Positions 1 through 12,430 are shown, counted from the first letter of the stretch. The stretch: 64,000 nucleotides of DNA from Parasponia andersonii (GCA_002914805.1 JXTB01000020.1:1260615-1324614), one strand, 5' to 3'. Program-made: numbers and translations. Notes: generated from the sequence alone by a model not told the origin.

Positions 1-42
1 ATTTCACATAATTTGCAATCGATTGCATTTGATGAATGACAG

Positions 43-340
43 TTTATTAGGAGCGGTGTTGATTGTGTTGGGATTGTACCTAGTTTTATGGGGAAAAGGC
101 AAAGAGATGAAGAAGAAAAGCCAACTAGCACCTTCACAGAGCTTTGGAGATCAACTGGAATCAATTGGCATTGCTATAGTTGCTCCTAGCGAGAACAACA
201 ACAAAGTTTGTACAAGAAACAACCGTAGTAACACTGGCAACATAACAACATTTGCTGCTAATGATTTGTCAAATGCGAATAGCATCTTTGAAAAGGAACA
301 TCATGAAGACAACAAATCATGCAGAATAGAAAGACAATGA
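43..340 (+). CDS. WAT1-related (MtN21/EamA-type) transporter, last exon only
   Basis: The window opens near the end of a gene. A reading frame begins with a hydrophobic segment (GAVLIVLGLYLVLWGKGKE) that closely matches the final transmembrane helix and the WGK signature ending the EamA domain of plant WAT1-related/nodulin MtN21 proteins, which are membrane carriers of the drug/metabolite transporter superfamily. A hydrophilic tail of about 75 residues follows, as is usual for the cytosolic C-terminus, and ends at TGA. I place the exon start after the AG at 41-42 because that gives the usual split serine codon before the helix; the frame is also open upstream to the window edge, so this is not certain. 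The other nine or so helices lie outside the window, so substrate and intactness cannot be judged. Family call is good; which member is unknown. Confidence 0.75.
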
Positions 341-471
341 AGATCAAGAATTTGATTTTTGATAGATCTTTTGTGAATGCATCATAAGCTTTAGTTCTAA
401 TTTCTATTGCCATAAAGCTTAGGTGTTTTTTCGGTGGTATTAGAAGTGGAACTGGACATTAACAAATCTTG

Positions 472-508
<37 letters not shown>

Positions 509-593
509 AATAAGGTCTCAATATAGAAGGAAGAAAAAAGTATTGCTATCGATATTATATTATATTGCTTACTGAGATATGAAAAAGTACAAC
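341..593 (+). other. 3' flank of the WAT1-related gene
   Basis: AT-rich non-coding sequence after the stop codon, presumably 3' UTR and flank. No clear AATAAA was found. It holds a TC dinucleotide run and ends where the first long LTR fragment begins. Confidence 0.5.
477..507. repeat. (TC)n microsatellite
   Basis: An uninterrupted TC/CT run of about 15 units. On the other strand it gives a spurious Arg-Glu run, which should not be read as a gene. Confidence 0.95.
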
Positions 594-2439
594 TGTAAAA
601 ACATAAATTTTTAGAGGTTAAAATTGTAATTTTCAATTAGAGGTAATTTCATAAATTTGTATTTTTAGAATTTAAAATCTAAAATATCCAGAGTGAATCT
701 AGATAGAATTGTGGGCTAGATTCATAACGGCAAGAATGCTGGAAAACTTTGAAAACAAGAACTAAAAAACAATTTCAAAGGGGTGTAAAAGAAAGAAATT
801 TGAATAATTTTGGAAAAAGTGCAAATTTTGAAATAATACCTATTAAGCCGGAAGCTGCAACGTGTCCCACTAATATGACATTTGTCTTTAAATCCCATAA
901 CTCCCTATTCTTCTGCATGAAAGTCCCACTAAGAGCTCTTTCGGTCACTGTTCATTCGCCGCCCTATGTCACCGACGCGTTGGCTTGCGTCCTTCCCTAG
1001 TCACTGACGAAGCTATCGCCACCCAACTCATCGTTAGTTTTTGGACTTAGAAGTCCACGAAAGTGGCACCGCCACGAGTGTGCAGCCTCTACTTGATGTT
1101 GCCAACCAGCTCCGAACGGTGGCCGCCGACCACTCGTTGTCGGTGAGTAATTTTTCGATTTAGCCACTTTTAAAGTTTTAAAAATGATATTTTCATAATT
1201 ATTTTTGTGAAGTTATTTTTATGGCCATGAAGAGGAGATTGAATTATGAATAAATATAGTAGTATTATGCTGAATTGAAATCCGAAGACGGGATAATTTT
1301 TGAATTGAAAAAGTTGGTATTTTTATATTTCAGGACAAAAAAAGGGTATTTCTGCAAACTAGTATAGTATTTGGCCGAAAATATGTTGCTATTCTTGGGC
1401 CTTGGGCTGAGATTAGAAAAGTGATATTTTTCAAAATATCTTTGAAAAGATGGTTTTTTTATATATAATCAGCAAATTTGACTTTTTTTGCAAATATTTT
1501 TTAAAAGTGATATTTTTGTAACTTTCAAAAATTAAGGCCTAATTAATGCTAAGGATTTTGAAATGAAGTTTCAACTTCAAATTTAGATATAATGAGGTCG
1601 AGAAACGAGTTTTGATATATAACATTGATTCAAATTTAGATATAATGAGGTCGAGAAACGAGTTTTGATATATAACATTGATATGTTTCGATGTGGCGCG
1701 AATTTCGAGACATGAGGCTCGTGAATAATCTTGTTTTGCATGCTAAGGGCCGAGTTTTGGCCTGAACCCAAATTTGTCGAGTTATATGTCTAACCTAGCT
1801 AATGTAGACTATAGGAAAGTATTGGCGAGGTCTGTTTTGCAATTTGAGGCTCCGTCAGAAAAGTTAATCGTTAAAGTGAGTGAACGGAATTTGTGATTAC
1901 GCCTTTTATGCATCAAAATAATCAATGGGAGTGTCTATAAGAATCAATAGCTTAGTATTGGTACCATCTCAAGATAAGGGATTCAATTACTATATTTTCT
2001 ATTACTTTCATAAAATGTGATTGTAACATTTTGTGCTAATGTAGAGTGCTCTTGATAGTTTTATGAATAGTTTTGTGCATGCTTAAGTTTTTGGGTTTGA
2101 CAAAAATTGCATGTGTTAGATTATTAAAATTTTAAAGAGCACAAAACAACTTTTTATTAAAAACAAGAGCATATCTAGTATGTTATTGTATAGTTTTTTA
2201 TACTTCTCTAAATATTGAATATACCATAGGATCACATATGAGGTCCATCTTAGGCATCATGATATTGAGTCGGCAGCCGGTACCCTACTGTCAGTGAGAG
2301 CATGTAAACCCATGCGGAGTCTTTTGGTTACCCCTACTTGGTAAGTGAAGACATTCAGTTGCCCCTCTAGTCTAATAGGTATAATCACATGGGTGTTTCT
2401 CTAGTTTTCTAGGATAGGTATTAGACAAAGAGTAGCTAG
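594..2439 (+). mobile_element. Partial long LTR, Tekay-like gypsy family (copy A, proximal part)
   Basis: This stretch follows the solo LTR at 13103-15619 block by block. Both begin with TGTAAAA; both contain the AACGTGTCCCAC block, a GC-rich segment with CACTGTTCATTCGCCG, a block on the ATGAGGTCGAGA theme, and the late block with TCTTAGGCATCA and GAGAGC.TGTAAACCC. The same blocks appear in reverse at 42301-43776 and 55612-57888. Homology breaks near 2430, where a copia LTR fragment starts. The sequence before position 594 is not duplicated after the distal piece at 6122, so no target duplication confirms a single insertion. Short reading frames here are chance. Confidence 0.7.
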
Positions 2440-2965
2440 TATTATCCCAAGAATAGCTAACCTAAGAGGGGGAGTGAATTGATTTTTAAAACTTTTGTAA
2501 ATTTTTCGAATTAAATAATTAGAATATGTAAGCAATGAATGGAATAAGTAAATATAGCAAATGAATGAACACAAACTCAAGGTAAATAATAAAAGAGATA
2601 AGGATAGAGAAAGTGGAAACATTACTTTTACAGGATCTGATAAACACGATAGTTTGCCAATGTTCCCATCCCTCCGTAATTTGCTTCGAGCTTTCTATTA
2701 TTGTTTCAAGATTATGAGCTTGACTAACCCTTGCACAAATAAAGTGAATTCTTCTTAGGCCACCTCAGTCTTTATAATAGTCTTGACTCTTGCTCTATTA
2801 TGCCTAACCACGAATTGTTTAGACTCCGGTGCTAACCTCACCAATACTAGATTGTCTATGACTCTGGTGCTAACCTCATCTCACAAATATAATTTTTTGG
2901 GTGTTGATATACTCAACAAGGATCTATGTCTTCTAGATATGTTTGATACAATGTAAACTTAGAAA
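2440..2965 (-). mobile_element. Copia-type LTR fragment, minus strand
   Basis: Read on the minus strand, this matches the 3' half of the solo copia LTR at 30458-31781. Shared parts are the end block (CCTCTTAGGTTAGCTATTC here, with TTGGG in the solo copy), the segment coding for FICY..L in one frame, and the block containing GGTTAGGCATAATAGAGC. The terminal bases are mutated from TGTTGTCCC to TATTATCCC and the 5' half of the LTR is missing. It separates copy A of the long LTR from an integrase relic, so this locus is a mosaic. Confidence 0.65.
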
Positions 2966-3500
2966 TATTTAGCATTGGCGGAATTTACCTATAATGACAG
3001 TTATCAGGCAATAATTGAAATGGCTCCTTATCAAGTATTATATGGAAAAAAATGCAAGTCTCCTATCCAAAGTTAGAGAAAGGAACCTATTAGGTCCATA
3101 TATGGTTCAACATACAACATAGATTATCGAAAAGATTCGTGCAAAAATGAGGATAGTTCAGGACAAACAATAGAAATATGTAAATAAGAGAAGAAGAGAT
3201 ATAGAATTCGATATTGACGTTCATGTTTTCTTGAAAGTCTCTCCAATAAAAGGTGTGATAAGGTTTGAAGAAAGGATAGCTATCTGAGGTACGGTAGACC
3301 ATTTCAAATTTTAGAAAGAATTGGAAGTAAGCTTACAAATTGGCATTGCCACCATAACTATCAGGGGTACATGATGTTTTTTATGTTTTCATGTTAATTA
3401 CTAGTTCATGTTCATCCATGACGAAGGGTGAGACATAGAGAATGCTGATGACATTGGAAATCATGTGTTAACTCTAATTATCAGACAACGATTTACCAAA
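2966..3500 (+). pseudogene. Gypsy integrase C-terminal relic
   Basis: Translation in shifting frames gives LAEFTYNDSYQATIEMAPYQ followed by LYGKKCKSP, the conserved stretch after the integrase catalytic core of Ty3/gypsy elements. Further on are an IREKM-like helix, a KRRRDIEFDIDVHVFLKVSP block and a GRPFQILERIGS block, the usual integrase C-terminal fold. Several stops and at least two frameshifts make it non-functional. A second copy of the same relic lies on the minus strand at 41890-42300. The tail around 3430-3500 (AATGCTGATGA...ATTTACCAAAGG) is also found split around the solo LTR at 13103-15619, so at least three copies of this old element exist in the window. Confidence 0.75.
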
Positions 3501-3792
3501 GGTGATAATCTTTATCAGATTATATTTTCCCTTGATTTATGGCATTCGTAAAATTTTGTTTCTTGATTTTTTTTTTTTCTGTTGTACTCATCCTCTCTAT
3601 AAATAATTTGTTATAGATTTGGTCTTTTCCAAAGTGTCTTTAGCAAAAGGAAGAAGAAAAATACAACTTTTTTTCTATGAAATACCTCTGTCACTAGAAG
3701 TATTGCTAGTATAATCAACTATTTCACTACTAAAAAAAATTACTCTAAACTCCTCATTTGCAAATGAGATTTTATCCTTGGAAATTCAATTG
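3501..3792. other. AT-rich sequence between relic and LTR
   Basis: About 290 bases with poly(T) and poly(A) runs and no coding signal. It ends at the LTR that starts with TGATGCAAATGAAG. Confidence 0.4.
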
Positions 3793-4542
3793 TGATGCAA
3801 ATGAAGCTACTGTTCAATTGCACATACAGGAAGAAGAGCATTTACGTGGGCTTGGGGGAACTCAAAAGTAGCAATCACGTGATCCATTAAGCTTACCAAG
3901 TGGGTTGATCACAAGACTTAAAGCCAAGAGACTCAAAGAGGTGTTAAATGGGCTAATTCAACATATTGGAGAGATGACTAATACATGAAGGCCCAATATA
4001 AGCCCAAATCAGATTCAACAGAACCTAGTTACTATGATTAAGGTTCTAGAAGAATCCAACTAAAGTCTACACATTTTTCTAAGTCTTTTGTATTTTAAGA
4101 AAATTTCTTTAATTTAGATTTAGTTATTTTTGGATTTAGTTATTTTTATTTTGGAGGAGGGTTACCACATGTCAAAATAACATTAGTTTACCTTAAATTA
4201 GAGTTAAATTCTACTCTTATATAAAGGAGAGAGCCTTGTACATTTTTTAGAGGATAGTGATAAATAATATTGTAAGTTAATAGTGTTTTCTTCATTCTTA
4301 AGAAGATTCTTGAACTTATCAAGTTAACTCTTGTGGCATTCAAAACAACCAAACTTATTCCATTGATTCTTAAGTAGTTCTTAAGGATTCTTAGTGTGGT
4401 GTCCTTAATCTATTGTAGTTCTTGGTTCTTATCTTGCTGGGTAACGGGTTAAGACTCAACACTCTTGCGACTTGGTGATCTTGGATTCAAATTCCTTAGT
4501 TAGTGTTAGGCTTCATCGCGATTGTTAGCAGAGTACATATCA
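3793..4542 (+). mobile_element. LTR of gypsy family 2 (second copy of the nested element's LTR)
   Basis: It begins TGATGCAAATGAAG and ends ACATATCA, matching both LTRs of the complete element at 45698-52642 along its length. It includes the promoter-like CTTATATAAAGGAGAG at the same relative place, which is probably the LTR TATA region. It is followed by a degraded tRNA-Met-type primer binding site (TTTTAGAGCTTAGGTTT) and by leader sequence, so it was the 5' LTR of an element of which only the first 1.95 kb remains. Confidence 0.8.
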
Positions 4543-5745
4543 TTTAGTTTTAGAGCTTAGGTTTCAAGGCAAGTTTGAATTATCCTTTACTTTCTTTACT
4601 TTTCGTTTGATTCTTGAATTAGGGTTACAAAAAAAATAGTGACTAGCTGAATTTCTTCTTTAGGTATACTGATAATATTTAGTGTCCCAATTTGATCAAA
4701 CTCTTTGTTTTTAGCTGAAATTTTGTGAATTAAGGATACCAGGTTTCTTAATCTGATCAAACTCTTTGTTCTTGGTCGAAATTTTGTGAATTAAGGATAC
4801 CAGGTTTCCTAATTTGATCAAACTCTTTGTTCTTAGTCGAAATTATTGCTTTAGAGGCGTTAGAATTATTTGATTTCCTAATCTGAGCCAACTAGGGTTT
4901 CTTTACTTTTGCTTAGGGTCCAAGTTGTTGAGGTTATACTAGGGAGGCTGAATCCTATCATGATTAAGTCATTCAAGTTTTGTGTTCTCAATATCTTAGT
5001 CTGATTTAAAGTATTCATTTCTAGTTTCTAGTAGGAAAAAAAAAAAGGAAAAAAAAAAGAAAGGGGACACTGATCCTGAAAAAAAAATTTGGGAGAAAAT
5101 TGTGTGAATTTTGGGGTATTGTTAAAACCGAAAAATTCTTGTTACTCATATTTCTTGCATCAGTTTCTTGAAAATTACTTGTAAGTATTGTGATTTGATC
5201 TGGTTGTTTATCATATTGAATTGCTGCTGGAGTATTCTTGAATCTGTCTAAGAGTGAAAAGAAAAATATAACGAGGGGAAAAAGGCAAGAGTAGTGAGAA
5301 CATAGGAGGGTAAAAGCCATTGAGTGCCAAACATGAGAGTGAGTGAATATTTCTAAGTGAAACACGTGAGGAAAGAGTGCTTGTGAAGTCCTAACCTTAT
5401 TTTTGCAGATCTCAATATATCACAAAATCAAGAAGGTAACACAACCGAAAAGGTACAATAATCAACTGTTCCGAACTTACAATTACAGGTATTGTTGGGG
5501 GAGATGAGGAAAATGATGAGAGCTGAATTAGAACCAATTCATGAGAGGATTGATAGGTTGGAAGGAGAAATAACTATGGGATAGCCTCAAAATGCTCCCA
5601 TTAGACAACCACCTAGGCAAGTGTAACTAGAGGAGCAATGGGGTGATGATGAAGACGTAGAAGAATAGGAGGAGGTGGATGAACCAACAATAAATAGGGG
5701 CAAGTTTAGGCATGGTTATAGGAATTGAGAAGCTAGGATGGGCTA
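4543..5745 (+). mobile_element. Leader and gag start of truncated gypsy family 2 copy
   Basis: Colinear with 46410-47710 of the complete element. It carries the leader tandem repeat, then a gag start with GEMRKMMRAELEPIHERIDR and a Q-rich stretch. Stops have replaced glutamine and tryptophan codons (GGATAG for GGACAG, GTGTAACTA for GTGCAACTA, GAATAG for GAATGG). Homology ends abruptly at about 5745, where distal LTR sequence of the Tekay-like family resumes. Protease, RT and integrase are absent. Confidence 0.75.
4694..4850 (+). repeat. 61-bp tandem repeat in gypsy leader
   Basis: Two full units and part of a third, starting at 4694, 4755 and 4816 (spacing exactly 61 each time), each beginning GATCAAACTCTTTGTT and containing AATTAAGGATACCAGG. 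The same repeat with the same spacing is in the complete element near 46623 and 46684, so it is an ancestral leader feature. Confidence 0.85.
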
Positions 5746-6122
5746 TCTTTTACTTGTAGTTCATGGCTTAGTAATGCTAAGAATGTGGATTTAAGACTTG
5801 TGTTTAAGTCTTGTTAAATAGATAGATTATACTACATTGAATATGTCTGTAAACTATATATGCCATACTAACTTAATATTGAGGTGTGAATGGTGATGCT
5901 CGATTAACTATTTGAATTTGTTTTTTTTTAAATATTCAGTCTATGTTTATTGGTGACCATGAACTATGGGATAGGCTCATTAGTTGGAATTCTAAATATT
6001 TTTATTTTTCATATCATTTTAAAAATTCAAAACTCTTAATTTTTTTTTTTTTATAAATTAATGAATTTCTAATTCTAGCAAAATTCCTCTTCTGCCACAG
6101 CCCCGGAGTTTGGGTCATGACA
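5746..6122 (+). mobile_element. Tekay-like LTR, distal end (copy A)
   Basis: Matches the last 375 bases of the solo LTR at 13103-15619: the TTACTTGTAGTT block, the TATATATGCCATACTA block, the GGTGACCATGAACT block, and the end CCCCGGAGTTTGGGTCATGACA. It may be the far end of the LTR whose start is at 594, separated by the intervening insertions, but about 400 bases of LTR are missing between the pieces. Confidence 0.7.
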
Positions 6123-7140
6123 TGTATAATTAAGAAATTGTATATGCACGGTCATCTAATAAAGAAACACATGAGAGAAGGGCAACAAAAAAAATAGATT
6201 AGTTTCTGCAAGTGCATATATAATTTAAATAAAAGATTGTTGTGAGTTACTACTATTATTTATAGTTTATTTTTTCCTTTTTACTAGGTAACAAAAGCTT
6301 CCTTCTTCTATATCAAAAAACAAAAATATTTCATTAAAGGAGAGGAGACTAGATAAAAGAGAAAAGCACACAATAAAAATACCTAAAATTACCTCAGATA
6401 CAAAATTCAATGCAAAATAATCTATTTCCATTCTTTTAAATGCCAAATAAAAGCTAATAAATATAAATGAAATCTTACCTTATTAGAATTCAATTTCTAG
6501 TAGGTGTGTTTAAACTGTGCTAAGAAATAAGGTATTATTTTTTAATACTACATGAGGACATTTAAGTCAATTTATAAAATATATTTTTAAAATAATTAAT
6601 TAATTAGAAGAAGATAGGGAAGAGAAAAAATAGGTAGCAATAGACTTTTTTTTTTAAAATATAAAAATACATAGAGCTTAACTAATGATATCCACATATT
6701 ACAAATTAAAAAAAAATACTTATTACTATCCAAAGATAGCAATAGACCTTAATTATTATTGTTGTCATCATTTTTGCTTTTGTTTTCATTTTTTTATATA
6801 GTTCTGTTTATTTCTGGTCACCAAACGCATATAAAATAATTTTTTTTTGAAGTATTTGCCTAGCCTGGATAATATTTAGTCATAACATGAGCTAAGGTAC
6901 GTACATAATTGCAAGTCCTTCTAGTTTGGCTTTAGTCAGGTTTTAATAATGCATATAATCAATAATATTATTTAAAATATTTGTCTAGATATGTCTTTAT
7001 TTTAGAAAATAAATAGTATTCAATTAAGGGCTAGTCAAGAAGAAGAATAGACCCATTCTAACTATGTTGAAGCTTGACCGTATCGTCTCAGAGAGCCTAG
7101 ATATTAAGAAAAACTTATAAATTAAAATTGACACGAAAGT
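6123..7140. other. AT-rich intergenic sequence
   Basis: About 1 kb with many A and T runs, no open frame with recognisable content, and no repeat shared with the rest of the window that I could see. It ends at the probable left target duplication of the LINE. Confidence 0.5.
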
Positions 7141-7329
7141 AAGTATATCTAATGGATTAAAGGAGATTTCTTGGTGATTTAAATCAACCAGAAGGGGATG
7201 CAATTTTTTTTTTTTAACACCGGACCTGTATGTCCTATCCAACAATTGCAGAAAAGGGGTAATCTTTGTTCTTCGAGTGATATCACCGTGGTTGCTTTTA
7301 AATTTATGAGAATGTGGTTACAGATCAGC

Positions 7330-7575
7330 TCGAAGAATTGACGTGCCGATTGCTCTAGGGTTTCTGCTACAGTGCCAAATAATGCTTTGCTATGGTTTCT
7401 ACTACAGTGCCGAATAGTGATCTGCTACAGTGCCGATTGCTCTAGGGTTTCTGCTATAGTGCTCTGTTAGGGTTTTTGCTACAGTACTAAATAGTGATCT
7501 GCTAGGGTTTCGCTATAGTTCCTACCCGCTATAGTGATCTGCTAGTGTTGTTTGTTTTGCTACAGTGCCGATTGT
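7330..7575 (+). repeat. Degenerate short repeats in LINE 5' region
   Basis: The phrases CTAGGGTTTCTGCTA, CTACAGTGCCGA and ATAGTGATCTGCTA recur in varying order about six times just before ORF1. This looks like a degenerate array with a unit of about 35 bases in the 5' UTR of the LINE, a place where L1 promoters often hold repeats. Promoter function is inference only. Confidence 0.6.
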
Positions 7576-7576
7576 C

Positions 7577-8910
7577 ATGGTCACCATGGGTGACAAGATC
7601 TTGGGTCACAAAGACCTTTTTTCATTCCATAAGAAGGACATTGTGGCTGATTCTTCTTTGGCTCCCCATGCAAAATCATTTACTGATATGGTTCTCAACA
7701 AGAAAACAATGGTTATGCCCCTCCCTTCCATATCTTCTATTCCTCAACAAAAGGATGCTTATGTTTCTGTCAAGGTTAATCCTACTGCAGTGGAAGAACA
7801 ATTGAATCTTTGTAAGTTTTCTCTAATTGGATATGTCATTTTATCTAAAGGTGATAAACCTTAGTCTTTGCTTGATTTGAAGGCAAGACTAGATTTAGTT
7901 TGGAAAATTTCATCTTGGCGCCTTATTTCTTTGAGCAAGGGGTACTTTCTAATTTTGCTTATTTCGGAGGAAGATAAGACTCGTGTTTAGAGTATGAGTT
8001 CTTTGAATATTAAGCCAGATATCTTAAGACTTTAGCCATGGGTTCTTGGTTTCATACCTAGTGAGCAAAAGACTACAAATGTTCAAGTTTGGGTCCGTTT
8101 TTATGAATTTCCATGGGAATTTTGGCATCCACAAATCCTTTTTGATTTGGCTAGGGCTGTGGGGGTTCCTTTAAAGATTGACCAGGGTACTCTTAATGGG
8201 GATTTTGGTCATTTTGCTCGAGTTTTGGGGGATATTGATCTCAAGAATCCTTTGCTTGACTCAATTCAAGTTGAGAGCGGAGATGAATGTTGTTTTGTTT
8301 ATCTCTCCTATGAGAGACTTCCTGATTTTTGTTCTACTTGTTCCTCTATTGGCCATGTTCCTTCTAATTGTTATCATAATAAACCAAAAGAGGATAATGC
8401 AAAGATCACTAAGAAGAGTGAAGGATCAGCCTGAACCAACAAGTCTATGTTGCAAAGCCTATTACCAATCAAGTAGTTTCCAAAAATGTTCAAAAATCTC
8501 CGGATGTGCTAGTAAAGAAAATTTTCACTTCTCTTGCATCGGATTTGGACAAGGATAATACTCTTGTGCATTTTGGATATATGGAAGATGAAGTTGAAAT
8601 AATTGACAGCCTAGAAAAGAATAAAGCTCATTATGATAAAGATGATGAGTTGGCAACCATTGATGAAAATGTAAATACTAAAGAGGATGTAGCCTTAAAC
8701 CATGATTTGGAGCACATTTTGAATATGGATAAAGTAGTTAACACTGAGCTTCATGAAGAGCATATTGAGGCCCCTACTGTTGAGGTAGGTATTTCTGATT
8801 CGAAGGATTCCTCTTCTTTTACGGAATCTAAGAGTGACCACAGTTTGGACACTAGTGATCTCTCTCAACCAAGGTCTTCACATCAAAAGATAAGGGTTAG
8901 CAAGAAGTGA
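7577..8910 (+). pseudogene. LINE ORF1 (DUF4283-like, zinc knuckle) relic
   Basis: Starts at the first ATG after the repeat block (MVTMGDKILGHKDLF). The first two parts are in one frame and are interrupted by three stops near 7864, 7990 and 8033; the last part (8506-8910) is in a different frame. The middle shows the plant LINE ORF1 pattern: a DUF4283-type segment with VQVWVRFYEFPWEFWHPQIL and LARAVGVPLKID, then a CCHC knuckle written C-STC-SSIGH-VPSNC. The C-terminal part is acidic and Ser/Asp-rich. In live elements this protein binds the RNA. It precedes ORF2 with a gap of about 75 bases, as expected for a two-ORF L1. Confidence 0.8.
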
Positions 8911-8986
8911 AGTCTAAGAAAAAGAAGAAAGTTTCTCAAGCTCAGTACTCTAAGCCTGTCACGAGAGCTTCGAAAACCACTTCTCA

Positions 8987-11900
8987 ATGAAGGTCCTTTA
9001 TTGGAATTGTCAGGGTATCTCTAATATTGGTACCCAAAGATCTCTTAGAGATTTGTGTGTTCATCACAGACTGGATATTATTTGCTTAGTGGAGCCAATG
9101 TATATGTTTAGCTCTATTCCTCCCACTTTTGGAGTTCTCTTGGTTTTCATTTAGTGGCTGAAAATGATAAAGCACTTCCTTCTGTCTAGGTATTTGGCAC
9201 TTTGGCAGTCTCCAATTTTCAGGTTATTGCTTCTCATTCCCAGCATGTTACTTTATCTTTCATATTTAATAGTGTCTTATTTTTTACTAGTTTAGTCTAC
9301 ACTAGTTGTGATTATATTATTTTTCGTGACTTATGGGACTCTTTATCTTTCTTGTATGTGACTGGTCCTTGGTTAGTTTTGGGCAATTTTAATTTCGTTA
9401 TGGATGCTCATGAGACAACAAGTATCATTAAACGAAGATCTTGTGAAGACTTCAGAGCTGGTGTGACCCTCTGCAATATGATTGACCTTGACTTCCAAGG
9501 TCCTTTTTTTACATGGTGTGGTTCCCGGGGGAGAAGATTCGTGATGTCTCATCTTGATAGAGCTTTTTGTAATGAAGAGTTCTTATAGTAGTGGAATCAG
9601 GTTTCCAGTATTTTTTTGCCTCGTTTACACTCGGACCACCATCCTTTATTGTTATCTTCCAAGAGTGATGTTGCTACTGGCCTTAGACCTTTTTGTTTCC
9701 AATGAATGTGGCTTTCTCATCCCACATTTAAGGATTTCGTTAGTAAGGTTTGGTCTTATTCTTACTTTGGTTCTCTGATGTCTATTTTGGTTAATAAACT
9801 TAAGAATTTAAAGCGTAAATTGAAATTATGGAATTGGGAAGTTTTCGGTGATCTCAAGCTCAATATTTCCAAAGCCACAGAGAATGTTTTATCCATTCAG
9901 GAGCAAATAGCTAATGAGGGTCTTTCTGACTCTCTTCTTTTCCAAGAAAATGAAGCACTTTATACCTTAGACAATTATTTATCTCAGGAAGAAACTTATC
10001 TTCGAGAATTGAGTAGAATCAAATGGCTTAAAGAAAGGGACAAAAATTCTACTTTCTTTCATAATATGGTGAAATGTCGTCGAGCAAAAAATGTTTTGAG
10101 TCAAATGAAGATTGGTGAGGATATTGTGGAAGACGTTACATTAATTTCTTCTTATATTCAATCTTTCTATAAAGATTTGTTCACTGAGCCTCAAGTTAGT
10201 GTTACTGATTATTTCGGTATTCAGGAGATTACTTCGAATCTGGTCTCTTCTTCAGATAATTTGGAGCTTTGTCGAATTGCTAATGAAGAAGAAATTCGGT
10301 TGACAATATATGATATGGATGTTTCGAGTGCCCCAGGCCTTGATGGCTTTTCAGGCAAGTTCTTTCGCCACAGTTGGGATATTGTTGGTCAAGATATGGT
10401 TTCTGCAGTCCAGCAATTCTTCCATTCTGGTAGTTTAACACCTAGTCTTAATTCTAATTTTCTCGTGTTAATTCCAAAAGTGGAATTTTCTTTACAAACT
10501 AATTACTAAAATTATCGCTGATCATTTGGGTCGCATCTGTTCTCGGATTATTTCTCCTAATCAATTTTGTTTTGTGCCTGGAAGAAGTATTAGAGACTGT
10601 ATTGTTGGCACTTCGGAACGTTATAATTGTTTAGATAAAAAATATTTTGAGGGCAATTTTGCTATGAAGTTGGATATTAGAAAGGCTTTCGACACTTTGC
10701 AGTGGGACTTTATTAAAGCTATTCTTTCATCTTTTGGGTTCGACAACAGTTTTGTTAATTGGGTGGAAAATATATTTCACTTGGCTCGTCTTTCTATTCT
10801 GATTAATGGTTCCTCCCATGGCTATTTTTCATGTTCAAGAGGAGTCAGATAGAGTGACCTCTCTCTCCTCTTTTATTTGTTTTTGCTGAAGATTATCTCA
10901 GTTGTTATTTCAACATTTTGATTCGTCAGGGCGATCTTGTTCCAATGACTTCTACTAGAAAGTAGAAGGCTTTAGTCCACTATTTTTTTTTGCAGATGAT
11001 GTGTTTTTATTTTCTCGCACTTCTAAGAACAATGTTAGAGTTATCATGAAGACCTTCCAGCATTATGAAACTTTGTCTAGGCAACAAGTGAATTATTCTA
11101 AGTCTTTTATTTATTTTAGTCATGCAGTTCCCTCTGCTACAATTTTGAATTTCCTGAACTTCACGAGTATGAGGAGAGGTGGTTCGTCATTAAGTTATCT
11201 TGGAATATCACTTTTTGTCGGTTCTCTAAAGCGTTCTAATTTTCAATCACTGCTGGATAAGATTTATAATAACTTCAAATATTGGAAAGGTTTGAATCTT
11301 TCAATTGCTGGGAGAGTTAGCCTTCTTAATTCCGTAATCATAAGTCATTTATCTTATTCTTTTCAAGTTTATCGATGGCCAGTTACTCTTTTAAAAGAGT
11401 TGATTTCTTCAATTAGAAAGTTTTTGTGGTCTTGATCATCCAAAGTGGCTAAGCCGATTATTGTCTCTTAGAAGATGTGCTATAAATCTAAAGAGTACGG
11501 TGGTCTTGGCGTTCGAGATCCTAGAATTCTCAATGCGACATTGTTAAAGAAGCTTTCTTGGAGCTTATTGACTAATGATTCTTTCGTTTTTAGATTCTTG
11601 AGAGGAAGATTTTTCTCCAATGGGTTTACTCAACATTGATTTTGGAAGTCTTCTATTCGGTGTGGTTTGAGATCTCATATCTAGTCTCTTATCGATGAGT
11701 CGATTTGGGCATCTGGTAGAAACTCTAAGGTACACTTCTGGAGTAATAATTGGCTTGGTTCTTCTTTAATTAGGATGATAGATTGTAATGATACTTTAGA
11801 ACCTGGCATTGATACTACCATTGGTGAACTTGTTTTGGATTATGAATGGTCTCTACCTGCTTTCTTTACTTCCAATTTCCCGATGATTAATGAAGAGATC

Positions 11901-12430
11901 CAGAAGATGGTTATCTGTGAGTCTCTAGATACACTTATTTGGCGACATTCTACTTCTGGTAATGTCACCTATGCAGATGCCTACAATTCTTTAGGCTAGC
12001 TATATTCCTCCATAGCGTTCTATGGTTTTTTGGAGATCTCTTCAAGATAAACTTCCAACAGAATGTAATCTCATGCGGAGAGGCTTTATCATGACTTCGT
12101 GTTGTCATTTTTGCTTTAGAAATGAGGAAACTACTGATCACCTTTTCACCTCATGTGACTTTGCCTGCAGTCTTTGGGGAGCTATCTCTTTGGCTTTTAG
12201 GGGGCGTATTCGATTGGATGGCTCTGTTATTGATCTTTGGCTTGATGCCCTTGAGGCTAATTTTAGTAGCCAAGTTTCTTAGCTTTGGAGATCGGCTATT
12301 GTGACTACTGTTTGGCTATTTGGACTTCACGTAACAAGTTATTGTTTGACAATGAGCTCACTTTTATCCATATGGCTATCACTCTGGTATGGCGTGCAGT
12401 TGGTGAATCTAATAATGTTGGATCAGGTAC
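8987..12430 (+). pseudogene. LINE ORF2: endonuclease and reverse transcriptase relic
   Basis: The start ATG reads MKVLYWNCQG, the standard opening of the plant L1 endonuclease. In order: endonuclease (PWLVLGNFN for the core, LDRAFCN near its end), linker with WLKERDKNSTFFH, RT fingers and palm (SSAPGLDGFSGKFF; PNQFCFVPGRSI; MKLDIRKAFDTLQWDF), the catalytic box with FADD intact near 10995, SYLGISLF, NLSIAGRVSL, and a zf-RVT zinc finger (C-HFC-...-DHLFTSC) at about 12090-12160. Frameshifts lie near 9120, 10505 and 10865; about 45 bases coding the usual FRPISL segment are missing near 10500. Stops occur at 9587, 10852, 11435 and elsewhere. The C-terminal RNase H domain is not present: sequence resembling its leading linker (VFWRVPPIG) runs straight into 3' UTR. 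Confidence 0.88.

Noticed and set aside
397..636. Minus-strand frame with an Arg-Glu run
   Set aside because: Product of a TC microsatellite; no start context or homology.
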